Assembly (NCBI RefSeq): GCF_042684865.1
Contig: NZ_JBHUML010000002.1
Span: 186,001-250,000, forward strand
Direction of reading: 5' to 3'
DNA from: Salibacterium lacus
GTDB lineage: Bacteria > Bacillota > Bacilli > Bacillales > Marinococcaceae
DNA: 64,000 bases
Positions 25,127 to 34,651 of the stretch are shown here, in pieces; within the stretch, counting starts at the first letter, position 1; the number at the start of each line of letters is the position of its first letter. Under the pieces are notes generated by a model. It saw only the letters and a list, made by a program, of their open reading frames with translations. It searched no databases and had not been told where the DNA came from. The translations under genes and the position numbers were made by a program.

Positions 25127-26014
25127 ATGAATGTACAGGACATGATTTTAAAGCTCCAGAATTTCTGGGCCGAACAGAACTGCTTGATTATGCAGGCATA
25201 TGACGTCGAAAAAGGGGCAGGCACGATGAATCCGATGACTTTTTTGCGAAGCATCGGCCCGGAGCCCTGGAATACAGCGTATGTGGAACCTTCGAGACGA
25301 CCGGCGGACGGGAGATACGGGGAAAATCCGAACCGTCTTTACCAGCATCACCAGTTTCAGGTGATTATGAAGCCGTCCCCGCTTGATATTCAGGATATCT
25401 ACCTGCGCAGCCTGGAAGAGCTCGGCATTAACCCGAGAGAACACGACATCCGTTTTGTGGAAGACAACTGGGAAGCGCCGACCTTGAGCGCATGGGGTCT
25501 GGGCTGGGAAGTCTGGCTCGACGGCATGGAAATTACCCAGTTTACATATTTCCAGCAGGTCGGCGGCATTGACTCGGATCCGGTGGCTGTAGAAATAACG
25601 TACGGCATTGAACGAATTGCTTCTTACATCCAGGACAAGGAAAACGTATTTGATCTGACCTGGGTGGACGGTTTTACGTACGGTGACGTCTTTTTGCAGC
25701 CGGAGTACGAACATTCCCGTTATACGTTTGATGTGGCAGATCATGACATGCTCTTTAAGGAATTTGCCGTTTACGAGAAAGAAGCACAGCGCGCGTTGGA
25801 GGAAAAACTTGTATTTCCGGCCTATGACTACGTACTGAAATGTTCCCACACGTTTAATCTGCTTGATGCCGGAGGTGCCATTTCGGTAACAGAACGAACC
25901 GGGTATATTGCCAGAGTACGAAACCTGGCCCGCAAATGCGCGGCTGCCTATTATGAAGAACGGGAAAAGCTCGGCTTCCCGTTGTTAAAAGAGGAGGGAT
26001 CCCGTTATGAGTAA
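25127..26014 (+). CDS. glyQ: Glycine--tRNA ligase alpha subunit
   Basis: GlyQ is the catalytic subunit of the heterotetrameric glycyl-tRNA synthetase. The 295-residue protein has the class II core with GPEPWNTAYVEPSRRPADGR and QFQVIMKPSP, and WGLGWEVWLDGMEITQFTYF. ATG 25127 is six bases after AAGGAGGC; the in-frame GTG 25106 lies at the end of the terminator. glyS overlaps the end by eight bases. Confidence 0.97.
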   Translation: MNVQDMILKLQNFWAEQNCLIMQAYDVEKGAGTMNPMTFLRSIGPEPWNTAYVEPSRRPADGRYGENPNRLYQHHQFQVIMKPSPLDIQDIYLRSLEELGINPREHDIRFVEDNWEAPTLSAWGLGWEVWLDGMEITQFTYFQQVGGIDSDPVAVEITYGIERIASYIQDKENVFDLTWVDGFTYGDVFLQPEYEHSRYTFDVADHDMLFKEFAVYEKEAQRALEEKLVFPAYDYVLKCSHTFNLLDAGGAISVTERTGYIARVRNLARKCAAAYYEEREKLGFPLLKEEGSRYE

Positions 26015-28091
26015 TCGGCATTTTCTGCTTGAAATCGGAATGGAAGAAATGCCGGCCCGTTTTGTGACAGACGCGATGCAGCAGCTGCAGCAGAAAGTAG
26101 GTCAGTGGCTGACGGAAAACCGGCTCGCTTATGATTCCATTGAGGCCTTTTCCACCCCGCGCCGTCTTGCTGTAAGAGTCAACAATCTGGCTGGTATGCA
26201 GGAAGATGTAGTCGAAGAGGCAAAGGGTCCCGCCCGTCAAATTGCTGTCGACGAAGAAGGAAACTGGACAAAAGCAGCAGCTGGATTTGCCCGCGGTCAG
26301 GGTGCTGAATTGGATGATCTTTATTTTCAGGATGTAAAAGACAGTGAGTATGTCTTCGTCCGTAAAGAAGAAAAAGGTAGACCAGCCGCTGAAATACTGA
26401 AAGGAATAGACGGCGTCATCACGAGTTTGACATTCCCCAAGAATATGCGGTGGGGTACGTATGACCTCCGATTTGTCCGTCCGATCCACTGGCTGACCGC
26501 ATTGTTCGGCAGCGAAGTCATTCCGTTTACGATTACCGATGTAGACAGTGGAAGACGCTCCTACGGCCACCGTGTGCTCGGCGGGGCAGCAGATATCCCT
26601 GATGCCGGGTCTTTTGAGCAGACACTCCTTGATCATTATGTGATGGTCGAACCGGAAAAGCGGAGAGAAACGATCCGCCGGCAGCTCCATGATATGGCAG
26701 AAAAACAAAACTGGCATATTCTTATTACCGAAGATCTGCTGGAAGAAGTGAATAACCTGGTGGAATACCCGACGGCGCTTTTCGGAAAGTTTGAGGAACG
26801 TTTTCTGGAACTTCCGGAAGAAGTACTTATTACTTCCATGAGGGAGCATCAGCGCTATTTTCCGGTGGAAGACAGAAAGGGAGAACTTCTTCCTTACTTT
26901 GTTACTGTACGTAACGGAAACGCCGAACATCTGGAAAATGTTCAAAAAGGAAATGAAAAAGTGATTCGGGCCAGATTATCCGATGCCGTATTTTTCTATG
27001 AAGAAGACCAGAAACTGACACCTGATCATGCAACGTCGAAACTCGATTCGATTGTCTTTCAGGAAGACCTTGGAACCATCGGCGACAAAGTCCGCAGAGT
27101 CCGGGATCTTGCTTCGTCGTACGGAACCCTATTTCAACTCAATGAAAAAATGGCAGCTGATACAAAACGGGCCGCAGAGATCTCCAAGTTTGATCTTGTC
27201 ACATTGATGGTGGATGAATTTACTGAACTGCAGGGACTTATGGGAGAAAAATATGCGCTGCTGGCAGGAGAAAACCCGGAGACGGCCCAAGCCATCCGCG
27301 AACACTATAAACCAAAACACGCTTTTGATGACGTACCCGTTTCCCAGCCTGGGGCAGTACTCGGTCTGGCTGAAAAGATGGACACCATAGCCGCCTGCTT
27401 CGGTATTGGTTTAATCCCGACCGGCTCCCAGGATCCGCATGGTCTGCGGAGACAGGCAGCCGGAGCAGCCAGGATTTTAATGGAACATAACGTTGCCGTG
27501 CCGCTTGAAACGTTTGTCCATCAGGCAGTTCGTGAAGCAGAGAAAGCAGAACTGCTTCAGGAGCACGCCCCCGCAGTGGAAGAAGAAATTCTGTCCTTTT
27601 TCCGCCTGAGACTGAAAACACTGCTCGGTGAACAGGAGATCCGTCATGATATCGCTGATGCTGTTCTTGAAAATCCCGGAAGCCAGGTGCGTGAAATAAC
27701 CGCAAAGGCAGCTTTCCTGCAGTCCATCTCAGAACATGCATCATTTAAAGACACAGTCGAAGCATTAAGCCGGGTGACAAACATTGCCCGGAAAGCGGAA
27801 GACAATCTTCCTGCTGTGGATAAAGAGCTGCTGCAGGCAGATGAAGAAGTACAGCTGTATCAAGCCGCTCAAACACTGGAGAATGAACTGCCGAATGCCC
27901 TTGAAACGGCCGATATCCAGACTGCTTACAAACACCTGGAAACGTTAAAGCCGTTTATTCATTCCTACTTTGACCGCGTGATGGTGATGGCTGATGATGA
28001 AGCATTAAAGAACAACCGTCTTGCCATGATGAAGCACTTATCCTCTGAAATCAGCCGCTTTGCTGATTTCAGGCAGATTGTATTTTCTTAG
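26007..28091 (+). CDS. glyS: Glycine--tRNA ligase beta subunit
   Basis: GlyS binds tRNA-Gly in the alpha2-beta2 enzyme. The 694-residue protein starts LLEIGMEEMPARFV and carries RFVRPIHWLTALFG, GHRVLG, MREHQRYFPVEDRKGELLPY and the HD-like segment; the DALR-type anticodon domain is at the C-terminus. It is translationally coupled to glyQ and controlled by the same T-box. Confidence 0.97.
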   Translation: MSNRHFLLEIGMEEMPARFVTDAMQQLQQKVGQWLTENRLAYDSIEAFSTPRRLAVRVNNLAGMQEDVVEEAKGPARQIAVDEEGNWTKAAAGFARGQGAELDDLYFQDVKDSEYVFVRKEEKGRPAAEILKGIDGVITSLTFPKNMRWGTYDLRFVRPIHWLTALFGSEVIPFTITDVDSGRRSYGHRVLGGAADIPDAGSFEQTLLDHYVMVEPEKRRETIRRQLHDMAEKQNWHILITEDLLEEVNNLVEYPTALFGKFEERFLELPEEVLITSMREHQRYFPVEDRKGELLPYFVTVRNGNAEHLENVQKGNEKVIRARLSDAVFFYEEDQKLTPDHATSKLDSIVFQEDLGTIGDKVRRVRDLASSYGTLFQLNEKMAADTKRAAEISKFDLVTLMVDEFTELQGLMGEKYALLAGENPETAQAIREHYKPKHAFDDVPVSQPGAVLGLAEKMDTIAACFGIGLIPTGSQDPHGLRRQAAGAARILMEHNVAVPLETFVHQAVREAEKAELLQEHAPAVEEEILSFFRLRLKTLLGEQEIRHDIADAVLENPGSQVREITAKAAFLQSISEHASFKDTVEALSRVTNIARKAEDNLPAVDKELLQADEEVQLYQAAQTLENELPNALETADIQTAYKHLETLKPFIHSYFDRVMVMADDEALKNNRLAMMKHLSSEISRFADFRQIVFS

Positions 28092-28162
28092 GTAGTTTAG
28101 TTGTGACCGGTATTGTGCCTGCCGGGACTTGAGTTAGTCTGTTCAGAGATAAAACCTCTGCA

Positions 28163-28191
28163 TGGTCATCTTTCGCACATTAGGATATAAT
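28163..28191 (+). promoter_or_regulatory. candidate sigma-A promoter of ccpN-ppsR
   Basis: TGGTCA (28163-28168) and a perfect TATAAT (28186-28191) are 17 bases apart, about 50 bases before ccpN. The -35 matches four of six positions. Confidence 0.45.
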
Positions 28192-28241
28192 AAAGGAAAG
28201 AAGCAGACCGCTGCAGGAAAAGAAGCGGCCTAAAGGCGGTG

Positions 28242-28883
28242 ATGATAATCGAACTGTCGGACCGGCAGGAATATATTCTTAATATCGTAAAAGAAAACGG
28301 ACCGATCACCGGAGAACACATTGCTGATAAGTTATCGTTAACCCGTGCCACCCTCCGTCCGGATCTTGCCATATTAACAATGGCCGGATTTCTGGATGCA
28401 CGGCCCCGGGTGGGCTATTTTTTCACCGGTAAAACAGGATCCCAGCTTTTGACGGAAAAGGTGAAAAAACTGACGGTTCAAGATTACCAGTCGATTCCAG
28501 TCGTCGTTAACGAATCTCATTCTGTATATGATGCGGTCTGCACGATGTTTCTGGAAGATGTCGGTACTCTGTTTGTCGTCAATAACCAGGCTGGTCTTGT
28601 TGGTGTGCTGTCCCGTAAGGATCTGCTCAGAGCAAGCATCGGGAAACAGGAACTGGAAGCGATGCCTGTGAGCATTATCATGACCAGGATGCCCAATATC
28701 GCAGTGTGTAAAAAAGACGACCTGCTTATTGAAGTAGCCAACAAGCTGATTGAAAAACAGATTGATGCCCTTCCGGTGGTGAAAGAAACAGAAAACCACC
28801 AGTATGAAGTGACAGGCCGAGTCACGAAAACAAATATGACCAAAGTGCTTGTCGATCTTTCACATGACCGGATGGACGGATAG
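28242..28883 (+). CDS. ccpN: Transcriptional repressor CcpN
   Basis: CcpN represses gluconeogenic genes (gapB, pckA in B. subtilis) during growth on glucose. The 213-residue protein has an N-terminal winged HTH (GPITGEHIADKLSLTRATLR, then PDLAILTMAGFLDARPRVGY) and two CBS domains, for example MFLEDVGTLFVV and IDALPVVKETE. ATG 28242 was chosen over GTG 28239 because of spacing to GGCGG. ppsR lies downstream, a pairing conserved in Bacillus and consistent with shared control of pyruvate/PEP interconversion. Confidence 0.95.
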   Translation: MIIELSDRQEYILNIVKENGPITGEHIADKLSLTRATLRPDLAILTMAGFLDARPRVGYFFTGKTGSQLLTEKVKKLTVQDYQSIPVVVNESHSVYDAVCTMFLEDVGTLFVVNNQAGLVGVLSRKDLLRASIGKQELEAMPVSIIMTRMPNIAVCKKDDLLIEVANKLIEKQIDALPVVKETENHQYEVTGRVTKTNMTKVLVDLSHDRMDG

Positions 28884-28911
28884 AAAAATTTTGACGGCAA
28901 GGAGGATGGGG

Positions 28912-29730
28912 ATGGAATCAAATACCGGACAGCGTCCGATTGTGTACGTCGTCTCCGATTCTGTCGGAGAGACCGCGGAATTGGTTGTGAAAGCGGCAGC
29001 CAGCCAGTTCGGAGAACGCGGCATGGAAATCCGCAGAATTCCTTATGTAGAAGATGAAGGAACCATTGAAGAAGTTATAGAGCTTGCCAAAGAAGTTCAG
29101 GCTATGATCGCCTATACACTTGTTATTCCGGAAAAAAACGATTATCTCTTAAAACGGGCGGAAGAAGAAGGAGTAGAAACGGTTGATATCATCGGGCCGA
29201 TGCTCGAAAAAATGACGACTGTCTCCGGTATGAATCCCAAATACGAGCCCGGACTCGTTTACCGGTTAGACGAAGATTATTTCCGAAAAGTGGAAGCAAT
29301 AGAGTTTGCGGTGAAATACGATGACGGACGGGATCCCGGCGGCATTCTGCGGGCGGATATTGTACTGGTGGGAGTGTCAAGAACATCCAAGACACCGCTG
29401 TCCCAGTACCTTGCCCACAAACGGCTCAAAGTTGCCAATGTGCCGCTTGTTCCGGAGGTGGAACCGCCGGAGGAATTGTTCAGAATCTCCTCGAAAAAGT
29501 GTATTGGACTGACAATCAGTCCGGAAAAGTTGAATGACATACGGATGGAACGGCTGAAATCGCTGGGACTTAAGGCAGAAGCTAATTATGCCAAACGGGA
29601 ACGGATTGAACAGGAACTGGCTCATTCCCGGAGAGTGATGGAACAGATTGGCTGCACGGTTATCGATGTATCAAGCAAAGCAGTGGAAGAAACGGCGAAT
29701 TTAATCGCGAATATGTTTCAGAAAAGCTGA
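28912..29730 (+). CDS. ppsR: Pyruvate, phosphate dikinase regulatory protein (PPDK serine/threonine kinase-phosphorylase)
   Basis: This family (DUF299, YqfL in B. subtilis) inactivates PPDK or PEP synthase by ADP-dependent phosphorylation and reverses it by Pi-dependent phosphorolysis. The 272-residue protein shows VYVVSDSVGETAE at the N-terminus and the P-loop-like GVSRTSKTPLSQYLA. ATG 28912 is six bases after CAAGGAGG. The target dikinase gene is not in the window. The upstream frame that overlaps ccpN is not needed for homology. Confidence 0.93.
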   Translation: MESNTGQRPIVYVVSDSVGETAELVVKAAASQFGERGMEIRRIPYVEDEGTIEEVIELAKEVQAMIAYTLVIPEKNDYLLKRAEEEGVETVDIIGPMLEKMTTVSGMNPKYEPGLVYRLDEDYFRKVEAIEFAVKYDDGRDPGGILRADIVLVGVSRTSKTPLSQYLAHKRLKVANVPLVPEVEPPEELFRISSKKCIGLTISPEKLNDIRMERLKSLGLKAEANYAKRERIEQELAHSRRVMEQIGCTVIDVSSKAVEETANLIANMFQKS

Positions 29731-29825
29731 GACCCGGGAAGAAGTACTATCTTTTTGATAAAAAACGAAATTTCTTAAACAGGAAGCAGGATTTTGTTAA
29801 GAACTGTCGAATGAGAAAGGGTGGA

Positions 29826-30272
29826 TTGTTAATAGCTATTTACACAGACGCTGATGCCTGTCCTGTTAAACAGGAAATTGATTCATTCGCTTTTGAGCAC
29901 GGGATTCCTTCTTATTTTGTATTCAGTCTTGCCCATGTATCGAATCGATCGTACCATTCCATTCCGGTCGTTCTCGATAATGAACCGGAAGCGGTGGATG
30001 TCTACATCCATAATCATGCCGGGCGCGGCGATATTATCATTACCGGAGACAATGGGCTGGCTGCCATGATGCTGCAGAAAGGCACAGTTCCTGTTTCGCC
30101 TCGGGGGACGGTGTTTCGTGAGAAGGATATGGATGCGCTGCTGATCGGCCGCTATGAAGGTATAAAGGCTAAACAGAAAAAAACCAGAATAAAAGGACCT
30201 CCTCCCATGACAAAAACGGACCGTCTCAGATTCGTACAGGCATTGAAAGAGCTTCACGGGGAGCAGAAATAA
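29826..30272 (+). CDS. yqxD: UPF0178 / YaiI-YqxD family protein
   Basis: The protein (about 148 residues) carries the family core YTDADACPVKQEI, DIIITGDNGLA and PRGTVFREKDMD. The Asp-rich N-terminal motif and GD.GLA segment resemble PIN/NYN-type nuclease active sites, but no function is proven. The start is uncertain: TTG 29826 is only two bases from GGGTGG, ATG 29811 has no site, and ATA 29832 has the best spacing and would give a normal family N-terminus. It lies directly before dnaG, as in B. subtilis. Confidence 0.88.
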   Translation: MLIAIYTDADACPVKQEIDSFAFEHGIPSYFVFSLAHVSNRSYHSIPVVLDNEPEAVDVYIHNHAGRGDIIITGDNGLAAMMLQKGTVPVSPRGTVFREKDMDALLIGRYEGIKAKQKKTRIKGPPPMTKTDRLRFVQALKELHGEQK

Positions 30273-30347
30273 TCACTTATACAGGGAAGCTTTCTTCAGC
30301 GGGTAGTTTTACGGAGGCTTGCACCGGTAGATAAAGCGGGGGATGAA

Positions 30348-32177
30348 GTGTTGGCAGGTCTTATACCGGAGGAAACCATTACCGAGGTACAACAATCCCT
30401 TGATATCGTTGACGTTGTCAGTGAACATCTTCAGCTGAAAAAGCAGGGAAAGCATTACATCGGCTTATGTCCGTTTCACGGGGAAAAAACACCGTCTTTT
30501 TCCGTTTCACCCGACAAACAGCTGTACCACTGCTTCGGGTGCGGGGCCGGTGGAAATGCGATAACGTTTGTGATGGAAATGGAAGGCTTGTCCTTTGTAG
30601 AGACGGTGAAAAACCTGGCGGACAAAAATGGGATCGCTGTGCCGGATGCCGTATCCGTCTCATCCGGTCCAGGAGAAAATGGCGAACCAACGTCCCGCAG
30701 TGAAGGGCATGAACTGGCGGCCAGGTTTTATCACCATGTGTTAATGAACACCGAACAGGGTAAACAGGCGTATGACTACCTTGAAGCGCGGGGGATTACT
30801 GCAGAGTTAATGGAACGTTTCCAGCTTGGATTTTCCCCTGATCAGCCCGAGGTGTTGAAAGGTCTGCTTGATAAACGTGGTTTTGATCTTGAGGAGATGG
30901 AAGAGCAGGGCCTTCTATACCGGCAGGAATCTACAGGGGAACTTCGGGACAGATTCCGGAACCGGATAATGTTTCCGATTCGCGATTTACGAGGCTGGAC
31001 GGTCGGATTCGGCGGAAGAACGCTTGGTGGAGCGGAGCCGAAATATCTGAACAGCCCGGATTCAGCATTATTTCATAAAAATGAACTGTTATACGGGTTT
31101 GATGTGGCAAGAAAGGCAGTCCGCAGAGAAAATGCCGCTGTACTGTTTGAAGGGTATTCTGATGTCATCGCTGCGAACAAGGCAGGTGTTGATAACGGAC
31201 TGGCGTCGCTTGGAACTTCTTTAACTGACAGACAGGCCCAGATCATCCGCCGTAATACCGAACGTATTATTATCTGTTACGATGGAGATAATGCCGGGCA
31301 GGAAGCGGCTTGGAGAGCGGGTGAAGTTCTTGAAAAACAAGGGTTAAGCGTAGAGGCGGCTATGCTTCCCGCCCAGACTGATCCTGATGACTACATCCAA
31401 ATGTATGGAACAGACCGTTTTCAAAAAGAAATCATTGAAACGGCTCTCCCTTTTATGAGCTTTAAAATTCAGGCTTTAAAGAAAGATAAAAATCTCCAGG
31501 ACGAAGGAGATAAGCTCCGTTATATCGAAGAAGTTTTAAAAGAGATGACGGCTCTTTCCCGTGCGGTCGAGCGTGACTTTTATTTAAGACAGCTGGCCGA
31601 TGAATTTTCGCTTTCTCTGGATGCCCTGAAACAGGAACAATACCGGGTTTACAAAGAACAGGGCGTAAAGAGGCATCCCGCTCCCAATGGAAGAGATCAG
31701 GAAAAAGAAGAGAGGCGGCGGGGATTTGACCACTACTCCGGCGCGAGACTTCATCCGGCCCATCATAATGCGGAACGGTATCTTCTGGCTCATATGATGC
31801 GCGACCGGGAGGCCTGCATGGAAGTACAGGAAAAACTCGGCGGTGATTTTAATCTGGATCACCATGCTGCTCTTGCCGCTCACCTTTACGCCTACTACGG
31901 AGAGGGGAACCAGGCTGATACCGGATCTTTTATTAACCACCTGAGTGATCCGGAACTGATAAAGGAAGCATCGGAAATCGCAATGCTTGACATTACCGAA
32001 CACATGTCGGAAAATGAATTAGCTGACTATGTGGACAAGATTAAAAACTATCCAAAGTGGGTAGAAATAGAACAAATACACCAAAAACTAAAAGAAGCAG
32101 AACGAAATCAAGACGTTGAACTGGCTGCCAAACTTGGAAATGAAATGATTAACATGAAAAAAGACTTGAAAAAATAA
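30348..32177 (+). CDS. dnaG: DNA primase DnaG
   Basis: DnaG makes RNA primers at the replication fork. The 609-residue protein has the CHC2 zinc-binding domain (CPFHGEKTPSFSVSPDKQ then YHCFGCGAGG), the TOPRIM catalytic core (LFEGYSDVIAANKAG and IICYDGDNAGQEAA) and a C-terminal helicase-binding domain. The start is GTG 30348, with TTG 30351 equally possible behind CGGGGGA. It is followed by sigA in the conserved macromolecular-synthesis operon. Confidence 0.97.
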   Translation: MLAGLIPEETITEVQQSLDIVDVVSEHLQLKKQGKHYIGLCPFHGEKTPSFSVSPDKQLYHCFGCGAGGNAITFVMEMEGLSFVETVKNLADKNGIAVPDAVSVSSGPGENGEPTSRSEGHELAARFYHHVLMNTEQGKQAYDYLEARGITAELMERFQLGFSPDQPEVLKGLLDKRGFDLEEMEEQGLLYRQESTGELRDRFRNRIMFPIRDLRGWTVGFGGRTLGGAEPKYLNSPDSALFHKNELLYGFDVARKAVRRENAAVLFEGYSDVIAANKAGVDNGLASLGTSLTDRQAQIIRRNTERIIICYDGDNAGQEAAWRAGEVLEKQGLSVEAAMLPAQTDPDDYIQMYGTDRFQKEIIETALPFMSFKIQALKKDKNLQDEGDKLRYIEEVLKEMTALSRAVERDFYLRQLADEFSLSLDALKQEQYRVYKEQGVKRHPAPNGRDQEKEERRRGFDHYSGARLHPAHHNAERYLLAHMMRDREACMEVQEKLGGDFNLDHHAALAAHLYAYYGEGNQADTGSFINHLSDPELIKEASEIAMLDITEHMSENELADYVDKIKNYPKWVEIEQIHQKLKEAERNQDVELAAKLGNEMINMKKDLKK

Positions 32178-32308
32178 ACTCCTTAGAGTACGATAGGGAG
32201 TTATTTTGAATTTTTTCCGGCGAATTGCTGAGAATAAATACGGTACAGTCCCCGGATAGAAGTTCAAATAAGAAACAGCGGTTTGAAGATTGGAAGGAGG
32301 GATCGAGG

Positions 32309-33427
32309 ATGGCTGAAAAACCAACGCGCCCGCTCGCGGAAGGTGAAATGTCGATCGATCAAGTGAAAGAACAGTTACTCGAAACCGGTAAAAAACGGGG
32401 AGTTCTCTCGTATGCTGAAATAACAGAAAAACTGGCACCTTATGACCAGGATTCAGAGCAGATGGACGAGTTTTTTGAATACCTCGGAGAACAGGGCATC
32501 GATCTGCTGAATGAAGGGGAGGAAGTCCCCAGCATGGAACAGGTGGAAAAAGAAGAAGAAGAGCTCGACTTAAATGATCTCAGCGTACCCCCGGGTATTA
32601 AAATTAATGATCCTGTCCGTATGTATCTAAAAGAAATCGGCCGGGTCCCTCTTCTTTCCGCTCAGGAAGAAATTACGTACGCCAAACAGATTGAAGAAGG
32701 CGATGACGAAGCGAAACGCCGCCTTGCTGAAGCGAACCTCCGTCTTGTTGTTTCCATTGCCAAGCGCTACGTCGGACGCGGCATGCTCTTTCTTGACCTT
32801 ATTCAGGAAGGGAATATGGGGCTTATCAAAGCCGTTGAAAAGTTCGATTACGACAAAGGGTTTAAATTCAGTACGTATGCGACGTGGTGGATACGCCAGG
32901 CTATTACAAGGGCTATTGCCGATCAAGCCAGAACAATCCGTATCCCCGTTCATATGGTGGAAACAATCAATAAACTAATCAGAGTCCAGCGCCAGCTCCT
33001 TCAGGATCTTGGACGCGAGCCGACACCGGAAGAAGTTTCCAAAGAAATGGATTTGACTCCGGATAAGGTACGCGAGATTCTGAAAATCGCACAGGAACCT
33101 GTATCCCTTGAAACGCCGATTGGCGAAGAAGATGATTCCCACCTCGGAGACTTCATTGAGGATCAGGAAGCAACAGCACCATCAGACGCGGCAGCGTATG
33201 AACTGCTCAAAGAACAGCTCGAAGATGTGCTCGATACGTTGACAGATAGAGAAGAAAACGTACTTCGGCTCCGCTTCGGTCTGGATGACGGAAGAACCCG
33301 CACACTGGAAGAAGTAGGGAAAGTGTTTGGTGTCACAAGAGAGCGGATCCGTCAGATCGAAGCCAAAGCACTCCGCAAACTGCGTCATCCAAGCAGAAGC
33401 AAACGTCTTAAAGACTTTCTCGATTAA
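32309..33427 (+). CDS. sigA: RNA polymerase primary sigma factor SigA (RpoD)
   Basis: This is the housekeeping sigma factor. The 372-residue protein (B. subtilis 371) shows region 1.2 DPVRMYLKEIGRVPLL, region 2 LRLVVSIAKRYVGRGMLFLD and FDYDKGFKFSTYATWWIRQA, and region 4 TLEEVGKVFGVTRERIRQIE. ATG 32309 follows AAGGAGGGATC; the in-frame extension to 32225 is leader. A short stem (AACTCC/GGAGTT) after dnaG may attenuate read-through from dnaG. Confidence 0.98.
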   Translation: MAEKPTRPLAEGEMSIDQVKEQLLETGKKRGVLSYAEITEKLAPYDQDSEQMDEFFEYLGEQGIDLLNEGEEVPSMEQVEKEEEELDLNDLSVPPGIKINDPVRMYLKEIGRVPLLSAQEEITYAKQIEEGDDEAKRRLAEANLRLVVSIAKRYVGRGMLFLDLIQEGNMGLIKAVEKFDYDKGFKFSTYATWWIRQAITRAIADQARTIRIPVHMVETINKLIRVQRQLLQDLGREPTPEEVSKEMDLTPDKVREILKIAQEPVSLETPIGEEDDSHLGDFIEDQEATAPSDAAAYELLKEQLEDVLDTLTDREENVLRLRFGLDDGRTRTLEEVGKVFGVTRERIRQIEAKALRKLRHPSRSKRLKDFLD

Positions 33428-33440
33428 ATGGAAACAGCAC

Positions 33441-33474
33441 GATTGCCTCTCCATCCGCCAAGGGGCAATCTTTT
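33441..33474 (+). terminator. terminator after sigA
   Basis: GATTGCCTCT pairs with AGGGGCAATC (one G-U pair) and is followed by TTTT. It ends the dnaG-sigA unit. Confidence 0.75.
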
Positions 33475-33534
33475 CCTGTTTCAGGAACAATACGGCGTGT
33501 GGTAACTTCTGCGTCCGGACAGAGGGGAATTCGC

Positions 33535-34089
33535 ATGGATGAATACAGAAGAGATATTTTGATAAAAGAAATAAAATACTGGAAGGCGAATCAACTGCTG
33601 CCGGATGATTACTGCAATTTTCTGCTGATGCTTTATTCAGAAGGGGAAGAGGCTGAAGAGATAAGCGGTGAATCTCCGCCTGTTTCCGCCTCCCGCCCCC
33701 CGCAAAAGCGGTTTATTGTTATGCTTTGTGCGGCTGTGGCGGCAGTGGTTTTAACATTTATTGTTATCCATTTTACTTCTTTTTCCCTTCTATTGCAAAC
33801 GCTCTCGCATCTGGTGCTTGCTGTCTTTGTCTTTGGTATGGCTGTGTATGCCCGGAAACAGGATGGTATGCTGTTCCACCTTCTTATCTCAGCAGGTGCT
33901 GTCATTTTTTTTACGGGCAGTACAACAAGCGTTATGCGTTTTGAAGAAAGCAATGTGCTTCTTTATGTGACGATTCTTTTAAACTGCTCCATTTGGTTTG
34001 CTGCCGGTTATTACCGGAAGCTTCCCTATCTTTTATGGGCGGGGGGAGCAGGTGTGCTTCTCACCAGCCTATTTATTTTTATTTTGTAA
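33535..34089 (+). CDS. Predicted multi-pass membrane protein of unknown function
   Basis: I do not recognise a named family. The 184-residue protein has a soluble N-terminus (about residues 1-60) with KEIKYWKANQLLPDDYCNFL, a short Pro-rich linker and about six membrane segments from residue 61 to the end. The N-terminal pattern (helix, YWK..LLP..YC.FL..LY) recurs, as I recall, in uncharacterised Bacillaceae membrane proteins near sigA, and resembles the start of DUF2157-type proteins. ATG 33535 was chosen behind AGAGGGGA. It stands alone between sigA and cccA. Confidence 0.7.
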   Translation: MDEYRRDILIKEIKYWKANQLLPDDYCNFLLMLYSEGEEAEEISGESPPVSASRPPQKRFIVMLCAAVAAVVLTFIVIHFTSFSLLLQTLSHLVLAVFVFGMAVYARKQDGMLFHLLISAGAVIFFTGSTTSVMRFEESNVLLYVTILLNCSIWFAAGYYRKLPYLLWAGGAGVLLTSLFIFIL

Positions 34090-34235
34090 ACACCGGGGAT
34101 AAGTGAACACAGTGTGACAAAAACTATAAAAGTGCGCGTAGAGACTTTTCTTGGCAGGAATAATAAAGTAAAATGAAAAGGAATGCATACTTGTAAGAGT
34201 ACAATATATGTACATAGGCTAAAGGGGGAAAGGTT

Positions 34236-34592
34236 ATGAAAGGAAAGCCTCTCATTCCGTTTTTTCTAATCGCGGTTGCCGGTCTTGTTCTGACAGTGGG
34301 GCTGTCCCTTGTTGGTGTCAATCAGCAGGCAAATGAAGGAGAAGAGGGATCGCAGCAGGATCCGGTTGCACGCGGGGAGCAGGTCGTGAACGAAAACTGT
34401 ATCAGCTGTCACGGCGAAAACCTGGAGGGTGGCAGCGGCCCTAATATTTCAAACGTTGGAAATGACATGTCGGCTGAAGAAATAGCTGACATTGCACAAA
34501 ACGGCGTCGGGGACATGCCTGCTGGTGTAGTTTCATCGGCGGAAGACGCGCAGGCGGTAGCTGAATATTTGCTTTCGCTGTCTGAAGAATAA
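34236..34592 (+). CDS. cccA: Membrane-anchored cytochrome c-550
   Basis: CccA is a small c-type cytochrome on the outer face of the membrane that passes electrons to terminal oxidases. The 118-residue protein has an N-terminal membrane anchor (about residues 6-28), an acidic Gln/Glu linker, the heme site C55-I-S-C58-H59 and the likely axial Met94 in GVGDMPAGV. Its place after sigA is the same as in B. subtilis. The linker GEEGSQQD is strongly acidic. Confidence 0.95.
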   Translation: MKGKPLIPFFLIAVAGLVLTVGLSLVGVNQQANEGEEGSQQDPVARGEQVVNENCISCHGENLEGGSGPNISNVGNDMSAEEIADIAQNGVGDMPAGVVSSAEDAQAVAEYLLSLSEE

Positions 34593-34623
34593 AGAAGGAG
34601 GAGGACAGCTCCTCCTTCTTTTG
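34592..34623 (+). terminator. terminator after cccA
   Basis: AGAAGGAGGAG pairs with CTCCTCCTTCT around a short loop, followed by TTT. The stem starts at the cccA stop codon. Confidence 0.75.
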
Positions 34624-34651
34624 CCATGTAAAGAGAGGAATCCATGAAATC

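Noticed and set aside
25854..26945. 363-codon minus-strand frame opposite glyQ-glyS
   Set aside because: Fully antisense to two clear tRNA synthetase genes, with no recognisable domain.
30467..30703. Overlapping plus-strand frame inside dnaG
   Set aside because: Lies within the zinc-finger coding region of dnaG and has no support of its own.
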